A stretch of 64,000 nt of DNA from Salvator merianae (lineage: Eukaryota; Chordata; Lepidosauria; Squamata; Teiidae), in assembly GCA_003586115.2 (NCBI GenBank), contig QVOM02000025.1:88471152-88535151 (forward strand), written 5' to 3'. Made by a program: the position numbers and the translations under genes. The notes beneath the pieces are model-generated. The model worked only from the letters and a program-made list of their open reading frames with translations, had not been told where the DNA came from and did not search any database. Positions 56,762-64,000 of the stretch are shown in pieces. The first letter of the stretch is position 1. The number at the start of each line of letters is the position of its first letter.

Positions 56762-57449
56762 GGGCCTGTTTGCACTTACGACAGTAGAACATTCTAATTA
56801 GCAGGGTTTGGGCTGGCCAGGATCAGTATGGTGAGGAGCGTTTGCACCTGTCAGCACTGGAATGCTTCACGAGCTGACCAGCTGGGGAAGCAGTGTGAAT
56901 GGGAATGCACTAGTTAGGTAGCTGGGTCCGGACCTAGAGGAGCTGGGTCCGGACTTGGGTCCGAAGCAGCCACCAGGGTCTGGACCCCAAAGTCTGAACC
57001 TGGGTTCGAACCATCTGACGGCACCTGCGCAGCCACACAGTGCCCGTCCTGCCGCCATTCCAAACCAGGAAGTGGTGCGAACACACCACTTCTGATCCTC
57101 ACCTGATCGTGCAAGTCAGCTTGAAGACTATAAGGCCCTTTCTGCACTTGGCCTTATTGTGGATTATATCCCAGAATAGGGACCTGTTATGCACATGCTA
57201 GTGCAAACTATGAAAGGTCTACCATAGTCTGCACTAGCATGCAGATGGCAGGTCCCTATTCTGAGATATAATCTGGAATACGCTCAAATGCAGAAAGGGC
57301 CAAATTTTCTTGACCACAGCTGGTGACCTTCAGGTGAGCATCAGGTGGGGTTCAGCGAGTTTCCAGTCAGCTGGGGCTGTTTGCAGGTGCGAATGGTCCG
57401 TTCCAGCAAGTGCCCTGGAACGTTCCTCTCGCTAAGTGCGAACAGACCC
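56762..57449. mobile_element. 688-bp DNA element with GGGCCTGTTTGCACTTA ends, carrying a nested MITE
   Basis: The left end GGGCCTGTTTGCACTTACG and the reverse complement of the right end GGGTCTGTTCGCACTTAGC align, and both lead into a 'gaac(a/g)ttc' block. Inside at 57134-57301 sits a complete smaller MITE. Removing it leaves about 520 bp. No transposase motif was found. Confidence 0.7.
57134..57301. mobile_element. 168-bp palindromic MITE nested in 56762-57449
   Basis: Ends GGCCCTTTCTGCACTTGGCC and, inverted, GGCCCTTTCTGCATTTGAGC. Both arms carry 'ggattatatcccagaatag'-type text and 'gcactagcatg'. Flanks TAA and AAA agree at 2 of 3. Half-copies of the same family are at 45764-45832 and 52108-52171. 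Confidence 0.8.
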
Positions 57450-58369
57450 ACCGTCTTCTAGCACCTAGTGAAGATGGCCCTTTTCCGCTGGGGTTTTGCT
57501 TGACAAAGTGTCCTCCCCCATGCTGGTTTGGTCCAGTTTTGATATCTATTTACACCAGGACTGTTTCGAGAAGTAACAAATGGAAACCTGCAAGAATCAT
57601 GGTTGTTTATTTCACTGCTGCTTTCCTTGTGTTCCTCCCAAGGATTGAGTTCCCATCCAAGGTGTCAAAACCTGCCTTCATAATTGGATTGTAATTCAGG
57701 GGGAAAAAATGCTTTCACAGCACATTCCTCGACTTTTGAGTGACGAAGCCCAACCTTGGCCCTGATGATTTGACCGATATTTTTAATTAGGCAATCTGTC
57801 TTTGACTTATTGTAGTGCAATCTAATTAAAGTTGGAAGGCACGCCACCTGTGTTGCTGAAACAACCATTAGAGAAGGGTTCCAGTATCTCAGCAGTTTTA
57901 TAGGCTAGGTGGATGATTGACTATGGCGTTTTCCTCTAGCCTGCAGCTTACAGGTTGAGACTGCAAGCCCAAAGGGTGCTTGCTTGAACTTAGCGGCAGA
58001 CAAGTGCCTCTCGGCTCAGTTAAGAACCATGTTGAGGATATTCAAATTTCTTTAAGACGCATTCAGAAGCAGCCTTCCTATTTCCAAGAATTCTTTCTCC
58101 CTGTGCGTTGATAATGCCTCTGGGATACAAAGCCTTCTTGTACTGCTGCATCTTATGGAGATTGAGGCAACTATTAAAGGTGCCAGCGAATCACTTTCGA
58201 CTCCTGCGTAAACAAATCCAGGTCATTTGCTTGTCAACAGCCAGAAGGGTTCTTAAGGGAAAACTTAAGAGCAAATCTTGGTATGCTAATAAAGTTTATT
58301 GGAATACAGACATGGCTGGAGAGACGTTTCCGCACTTGGTCAGTAGTTTGGACCAACTGTCTGCCTAGT
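57450..58369. other. Single-copy sequence, conserved-looking blocks
   Basis: About 57700-57880 ('atttttaattaggcaatctg', 'gtgcaatctaattaaagttg') and 58030-58320 ('gtatgctaataaagtttatt') are repeat-free and contain TAATTA/TAATTAG homeodomain-type cores. Possible conserved non-coding elements. No gene is seen. Confidence 0.35.
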
Positions 58370-59291
58370 ATGCATTGTCAACATGGGACTAGTGCTGTTC
58401 TAACCCAGAACCATTCCAAGAAGGCACTGTTCTGGACTCGCTGTAGATCTGTTTGAAGAGGTCTGCAACAGTACTACTGTCATCTGTTCCGGTCCCAGCA
58501 CTGGTGCTTCTGCATCTGGTCTGGAGCAATGAAATCACTGTGGCCCCATCTTCAAAGCTTGTGCAAGCTCCAAAGATAATTTTCGAAAAGCCAGCAAGGA
58601 GGTAGGCGTGCTACCTTCGAAGATTGTCCTGTTCAGCCCCACCCTGGTGAGCCAGAAACAAAGTACGAGTGATGGGGTCTGGGACAATCGTTGGCAGGGG
58701 TAGGATGTGCCTTTGGCAGGGGGTTAGTTGTGTGGACCAGAACAGCTATGGCACCTCTGCAGCATTGATCTGGAGCAGACAGTGTCCCCGTCCCCACGAT
58801 GCAGATGGCATCTGCTGTGCTTGGTCCAGGACGGACTGGAATGTCTGCTCCAAGTAAAGTGCGAGAAGCAGGGTGGGTAATCTATGGAAAAATCTACACA
58901 AAGAAAGATGAGAAGAGACCTTTTTATACGCTCAAGGTATGCATGAATAGCTGTCTGTTTTCCCAGGATATGCAGACAAAGGCATTTCACAGGATAGATA
59001 AAACAGTTTGATAGTACACTTTAAATTCCCATTTCTCACTTCTGGAAGCTAGAGACCAAGACACTCTTAGCCAAACTGCGCAACAAATCTTTGAAAGCTC
59101 CACATAACACAAATATCTTGGGGTAACTGCAGCTGAATTTGTTGATGTATTCACTTACAAATACTTACTAGGAAGATTTACAGTGTTTGGAAGAACCTTA
59201 AGACAAGATGGTGTAAATTTGATCAGCTTCCCCCCCCCCCCCGACAGTATCATTGCTTTACTCTGCAGTATTTTTAAACTTTCTTGCCTAT
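58370..59291. other. Unassigned sequence, partly related to 63393-63968
   Basis: 'ctgtttgaagaggtctgcaa' at about 58450 resembles 'ctctttgaagaggtccacat' at 63777, so part of this stretch may be a diverged relative of that element. Borders could not be set. A poly-C run lies at 59229-59242. Confidence 0.35.
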
Positions 59292-59371
59292 TCTACAGCA
59301 TCTGGTGTCCACACATGGTCTCCCATTCAGGTACTAGCCAGGCCTGAGCCTGCTTAGCTTCTGGGATCATA
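59292..59371 (-). pseudogene. 5S rRNA-derived segment
   Basis: Read on the plus strand, 'ctacagcatctggtgtcc', 'ggtctcccattcaggtact', 'agccaggcctgagcctgctt' and 'agcttctgggatca' match the reverse complement of the 3' two thirds of vertebrate 5S rRNA. This includes its internal promoter boxes (A-box and C-box region). Several point changes and loss of the 5' third mean it is not a functional gene. It may be the head of a 5S-derived SINE or an isolated 5S pseudogene. Confidence 0.8.
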
Positions 59372-59494
59372 TACAATTAGATCACCTAAATGATGCACAA
59401 ACAAAAAGGAGCCCGAAAAATCTGAAATCACAAAAAATGGCTTGGAGGTGCCTTTAAAATAAGAAGTGCTTCAAGCCGGCATGTGCTCAAAAGG

Positions 59495-60470
59495 AGCATG
59501 ATGAGGCCAGTTGAAGGCATGCTTGGAGGAAGTGGATTATCTAGGCACATTTCAATCTGGCTTCAGGCGAGGTGATGGCACTGAGACTGCCCTGGTCACC
59601 AGGAGAGAGACAGGGGCAGTGGGACCCTGTTGGTTCTCCTGGATCTCTCAGCGGACTTCAGACCATTGACCACGGTATCTTCTTGGAGCAACTCCAGGGA
59701 TTGGAACTGGGAGGCACTCTTCTACAGAGATTCTGTTTCTATCTCCGGGTAGGCTTCAGAAAGTAGCAGTGGTGGTCTATTGCTCAACATTTTGGGAAGT
59801 CTCACGTGGAGCTTCTCAGGAGTTGGTTGTCCCCTGTGCTTTTTAACATTTATTTGAAACTGCAGGGGATTTGGGATGGGGTGCCATCAGTATGGTGATG
59901 ACACCCAGTTCTCTCTCTCTAATCCGTCTGAGTCAGATGGGTCAGATCAGGTGCTTGATCGTTGCCTGAAATTGAATCCAGATAAGTCAGAGATTCTGCT
60001 TGCCATGGGGTCCCGATTCCAGAAAGATTCCACCAGTTCTGGATGTGTTTTGTCTTGCTTCAGAAAGAATGAATGTGCAACTTAGGAGTGGTCTTGGATT
60101 TATCCCAGTCACTTGAGGTGGTAACCAGGAGTGCTTACCTCCAGCTCTGGCTGGTTCACCACCTCTGGCCTTTCCCGGACAGTGCAATTTGGTTAAAGTG
60201 ATCAATGCTCTGGTAACTTCCAGACTAGGCTACCATAATGTGCTCTACATAGGGTTACCCTTGAAGATGGTCTGGAAGCTGGAACTAGTGCAGAATGCAG
60301 CAGCTTGGTAGCTGACAGGAATTTCTGGCTGGACCCACATCACACCAGTCTTGAAGAGATTGCACTGGCTACCAGTTCATTACTGAACTCAGTTCAAGGT
60401 GTTGACATAGAAATATAAAGCTCTAAATGGCTTGGGTCCCATATAGACTAGCCCATGTCTGAAGATCACA
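59495..60470 (+). pseudogene. L2 LINE reverse-transcriptase region, eroded
   Basis: In order on the plus strand are FQSGFRRGDGTETALVT (reading across small breaks) and DHGIFLEQLQGLELGGTLL. A Y-G-D-D-T-Q catalytic box follows at 59891-59908, then LKLNPDKSEILLAMGSR, and near 60220-60300 'aatgctctggtaacttccag' and 'ctagtgcagaatgcagcagc' encode A-L-V-T-S-R and L-V-Q-N-A-A. The palm motif Y-x-D-D survives, but frameshifts separate the blocks, so no active protein is made. Confidence 0.8.
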
Positions 60471-60765
60471 AAGTGAGGGCCTTCTTGTGGTTCCGCTACC
60501 CTCAGAGGGATATACCTCCATGTGGATACTTCTCTTGTGCCTCAGGGAAGAACGTAAGACAAAGAGGAAGGCTTTTGTAACACTTTCTGTCCAAGAGGGT
60601 CTAGTGGCCATCTTGGATAATGTTTACCTGAGGATCTGAGATTATCTAGAGGTCTGCACCAATCTCCTTCAGCCTGGAACTCTCTAGATTCCTTCAGTTT
60701 CAACCTCCATCAGGTGGAGATTGTAATCCAAAACATCTGGAAGATGTCCCAGTTATCATTCAGGT
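60471..60765. other. Possible L2 3' continuation
   Basis: The text may encode the L2 C-terminus (Pro/Arg-rich), but no motif is decisive. Confidence 0.35.
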
Positions 60766-60975
60766 CTCAGTACCAGTGGCGGTCCGTGCCTTTAAGAGCG
60801 GGTGTTCGCTCCCGCGCCATTGCTGTTCGCGGGGCCACCGGGCCTCCATACTGATGCAGCAGGTCACCTAGCAGCGACCTGCTGCGTCAGTATGGAGGCC
60901 CGGTGGCCACGCGAATGGCGATGGCGCGGGAGCGAACACCCGTTCTTAAAGGCACGGACCGCCACTGCTGAGTAC
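60766..60975. mobile_element. hAT-type palindromic MITE (copy 7), most complete
   Basis: The element is 60774-60967 (194 bp). Both ends read CAGTGGCGGTCCGTGCC from outside. Flanks CTCAGTAC and CTGAGTAC agree at 7 of 8. The arms are about 97 bp with few mismatches and meet at 'gtcacctagcagcgacctg'. Both arms share the subtype change GGCCACCGGGCC where other copies have GGCCTCCGGGCC. Confidence 0.93.
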
Positions 60976-61654
60976 CTTTACTTAGGAGTCGGAAGGTTTT
61001 CCTCTTGAGTACTGAAAGAAAAAGAACCGCAAAAGAGACAAAAGTACAATGAACGGAGTGGTTGAATCAGGCTGGAGCCCTGCTCTTTGTTGCTTTTTTC
61101 CTGCCAGGAGCCAAGCATCTCTTGAAGAGATGGAGCATTTTAGGGCAGCTTTCTGGCTGAAGCGACAGAAGGATCCTTGAAATGACTTCTTTGGAGTGCT
61201 GATCTCACAGGAACTGGGCTGGACAGATAGGCCTCATCCAGACGATTCCACACGCCCGCCCCGCTGCACTTCCTATTTTCTTTTCAACCTCCTGACTGCA
61301 ATTTGTGTAAAGCTATCTCTGGAAGTGGTGGAGAGGGGGAGGTCGCACAGATTAATTGCTTGGAGAATGCAAGAGGAACGGCGGATGCCTTGGGGCAAGT
61401 GGACAGACAAATGCACAGCTTGTATTCATAAAGTCTTTAATAATTTAGCACCAGCAGATGGATAAAGTGATTCACTTTCTTCCACTTCCCCAGTCTTCAA
61501 GGACAGCGGGGAAAAGGGCTATGTTTCCAAGTTCCTTCCAAGAATCCCAGCCTTCTGATCTGTGTGAACACGGCATGGGCTTTTAGGAAGCATGCAGGGG
61601 GCAAGATAGGCCTCAGAATTAAGCCTAAGAGAAGTGAGTGGAGGCAGAAAGCAT
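60976..61654. other. Single-copy sequence
   Basis: No gene or repeat recognised. Confidence 0.4.
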
Positions 61655-61980
61655 AAGAACAAAAGAACATAAAAAGAACTCGGCTGGATCAGACCGCAGC
61701 TTTTCTAGCCCAGCATCCCCTCTCACACAGTGGCCCACCAATTGCTCCTGGGCATCCTCAAGCAGAAGACAAAGGCAAAACCTTCACCTGCTCTCTACTC
61801 CGTGCAAATGGCCTTTACAGGTACCCTGTCTGTCTCCCCAACCTGGAGGCAGTACCTAGGCATCCATTCTAGTAGCCATTGATACACCTGACCTCCTTAA
61901 ATTGGTCCAAGCCTTTCTTAAAGGTATCCAGGCTGATTGCTGTCACCACCTCTTCCGGTAGTAAATTCCATAGAATTTAA
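61655..61980 (-). mobile_element. CR1-like LINE 3' end (family C)
   Basis: From 'aagaacataaaaagaactcg' to 'ccggtagtaaattccataga', in minus orientation. It reaches the last codons of the LINE (E-E-V-V-T-A-I-S-L-D, read on the minus strand). 5'-truncated. Confidence 0.75.
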
Positions 61981-62149
61981 AAAAGATATGAAAAAACAGC
62001 AGCATGTAGAAATTGCTGTGCAGGAACACCATTCTGGACTTGGCTGCAAAAAGTCTTGTGCAGTCAGCTTGGATGTTCCTGGCAAATCAGCTTCAAGAGC
62101 AGCAGTCAAGTTTGGGCAGTGTCAGAATTGGTTCACCTGTGATTATACG

Positions 62150-62399
62150 TACATAAGAGGAGCCTTGCTGGATCAGGCCACGGCCCATCTAGTCCAGCAT
62201 CATGTTTCACACACTGACCCACCAGTTGCTTCTGGGCATTCTCAAGCAGAATATAAATGCAAAACTGTCACCTGCTCTTGGCTCCCTGCAAGTGGCCTTT
62301 AGAGGCATCCTGCCTGTCTCTCCAACCTGTAGGCAGAACCTGAGCATTCACTGTAGCAGCCATTGATACACCTGTCCTGCATGGATTTGTCCAACCCTA
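62150..62399 (-). mobile_element. CR1-like LINE 3' end (family C), first of a tandem pair
   Basis: From 'gtacataagaggagccttgc' to 'tgcatggatttgtccaaccc'; abuts the next copy. Confidence 0.75.
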
Positions 62400-62505
62400 T
62401 AAGAACATAAGAGGAGCCCTGCTGGATCAGGCCACGGCCCATCTAGTCCAGCATCTGTTTCACACAGTGGCCCACCACTTGCTTCTGGGCATCTCAAGCA
62501 GATTA
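62400..62505 (-). mobile_element. CR1-like LINE 3' end (family C), second of a tandem pair
   Basis: 'aagaacataagaggagccct' to 'ttctgggcatctcaagcag', a short copy in the same orientation. Confidence 0.75.
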
Positions 62506-63147
62506 TTTTTCTGGGACTCTGCTATCATTGGCTAGCACACTGGCAGTGCTGCAGACTTGTTTTTCTTGAAAGAAATCCTAAAAGCCGAGCTGCCTTCCAA
62601 TCGCTTAGAAGCGTCTCACCTCAATGGCACCACTCCAACAAACAGTTTTAAAATGCACCATGTTAAAATGCCACTTAAAGTTCAGGCTCTGTGGACGTTC
62701 CCGGTTTTCACCTCTCTCCCATAAGGGTGTTGCAAAATGGTATTTTTCTTTCAGAGCCATCTGTCTTTCTGCCCTTGGTCCATCCAATGCAAGGGGGTGA
62801 TTGGTGTGGATGTCTTCGGGATGTGCTCTGGTTTGTGCCTTTAGGAAGCGGATGGGGTGAGAAAGATGCAGACAGGGGTTGAGGAACAGCAGTTCAAAAC
62901 CTTCCTTTCTACTTATTTCCTCCTTCTCCCTTTTTTCCTGATTCTACAAGTCCTATGGTTCCTCCAAGCCAGCTAAAACCTTTCTCTTACACATGGGTGG
63001 CATTATTAGCTAGATAAGATATTGCATTTGGAGCACTGTGCTTGCTAGTAGCATGACGGACAATGTGCCTTCAATATTTAGAGTGCTTTGCAGAGCAACC
63101 TAAGTGGATAAAGAGCGATTGCTGTCCACGAGGAGTCCACATTCTGA
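62506..63147. other. Single-copy sequence
   Basis: No gene or repeat recognised. Confidence 0.4.
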
Positions 63148-63349
63148 GAGAGCATCTACACCTAAGATTTAATCCAGCTTCAGTCCACTTTTAGAGTGAG
63201 AGAGCACATCAGCAAAGTAACAAGACGTTTTCCTTCAGCCTTATCTAACTCAGAAAACCCACCTCTGGGTTAAATAATGTGGAAAGAAAATGACTAGTCA
63301 CTCTGAAGGTGGACTGAAGCTGGATTAAAAGTTAGGTGTAGATGGACCC
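63148..63349. mobile_element. Palindromic MITE family P1, most complete copy
   Basis: The left end reads CATCTACACCTAAG after five worn bases. The reverse complement of the right end reads GGGTCCATCTACACCTAAC. Both continue 'tttaatccagcttcagtcca' in the outer arms, then 'agtgagagagcacatcagca' and 'gggttaaataatgtgg' in the interior. Partial copies are at 7917, 19440, 22045 and 46100. The target duplication is unclear. Confidence 0.8.
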
Positions 63350-63392
63350 TTCATCTTGGGCAGCACTGACAGCTGATAAAGTCTGAGGCTTT

Positions 63393-63968
63393 GGCCTTTT
63401 CTGCACATATCAAGGTGGGATGTCTTGGTCTGGGACAGGGAACTCTTCCCACTCTGGGACGGATTGCTGATAGGATGTGATAAGGCTGTCTGCATTCTGG
63501 TCAGCCCATCCTGTCCCGTCCCAGCCCCAGGTGCCAGCTGCAAAAGTTGGGCTTCAAAGCCAGCGCCCAGTCTTCTGAAGCAGGGAGTGCAAGTTCCCAG
63601 CCTTCAATGTATTCAGCTGGGATCGTTTCAGCTGCACTTACGATCATTTCAACACCACATCTGGCAGCACTTCTTGGTGCACTGCCCAAACACTCCCCAC
63701 TGTGTTCCAGACTATGAGGCATGCCTGCTTCATGCTCTTTGTGGTCTGGGATACTAACACTGGTTCAGCCGTGGACCTCTTTGAAGAGGTCCACATTTGG
63801 ACAGAGAGGTGGTGCCATTCTGGTGTCCTGTTCTCACCTGTAGCTTCATCCTCTGCAGATGAAGTGGACTAAGGAGGGGAGCGTGGCCTCTGCTATCCTA
63901 CACTAGTGTGCAGACTGCAGAGGCCCGACTGAACCATCTTCCGGTCTGCTATCCAGCGCGGAAAGGGC
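63393..63968. mobile_element. 576-bp DNA element with GGCCTTTTCTGCAC ends and TTT duplication
   Basis: The left end GGCCTTTTCTGCACATA and the reverse complement of the right end AGCCCTTTCCGCGCTGG are short inverted repeats. TTT lies on both sides (63390-63392, 63969-63971), as for 29415-30023. The interior has several short inverted blocks ('gacctctttgaagaggtcc') but no transposase motif. Confidence 0.65.
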
Positions 63969-64000
63969 TTTAGTTCCACTGCCACCATCTACTCAGCAAC

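Noticed and set aside
59292..59371. Functional 5S rRNA gene
   Set aside because: The 5' third is missing and there are several substitutions, with no terminal T run placed as a Pol III stop on the minus strand.

Overview
This window looks like nuclear DNA of a reptile, most likely a lizard or other lepidosaur. The evidence is the repeat content: degraded CR1, L2 and L1 retrotransposons together, tRNA-derived and MIR-like SINEs, a 5S-rRNA-derived segment, and many terminal-inverted-repeat DNA elements. There is no bacterial-style gene packing and no long conserved reading frame. Almost everything is intronic or intergenic. The only solid gene-associated landmark is a CpG island at about 15.94-17.05 kb. 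On its minus strand is a probable first coding exon (ATG at 16536, splice donor after 16445) of a gene I cannot name, reading toward position 1.

Layout. 1-15.7 kb: if the exon is real, this is its intron. It is mostly single-copy sequence with two tRNA-type SINEs, L2 3' ends, CR1-like 3' ends, two MITEs and several stretches that read like conserved non-coding DNA. 15.7-17.3 kb: SINE, CpG island and promoter motifs (five RGCAAC half-sites, three ACTACAA-type sites). 17.3-28.5 kb: L1 pieces, a 1.1-kb terminal-inverted-repeat element, CR1, L2 and a possible L1 5' inversion. 28.5-38.4 kb: CR1-like ends, a CpG-rich DNA element, an eroded CR1, an LTR-like segment, an eroded L2 and a CR1-like LINE interrupted by a GC-rich insert. 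38.4-43.2 kb: repeat-poor, with weak exon-like signals, a 206-bp hairpin and a compound tandem repeat. 43.2-64 kb: dense in DNA-element copies, plus an L1 with a perfect 12-bp target duplication, a 5S-like segment and an L2.

The main original observation is a family of near-perfect palindromic hAT-type MITEs. Seven copies occur in 64 kb, and three full-length ones have 8-bp target duplications or close matches. Differences between copies are mirrored in both arms of each copy. A second theme is a set of different-length elements that all begin GGCC(T/A)TTTC(T/C)GCAC, some with 3-bp target duplications, which suggests cross-mobilisation by one PIF/Harbinger-like transposase. No operon, CRISPR array, intact tRNA gene, complete transposase or complete gene was found. 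All family names rest on recognising motifs by eye; no database search was run.
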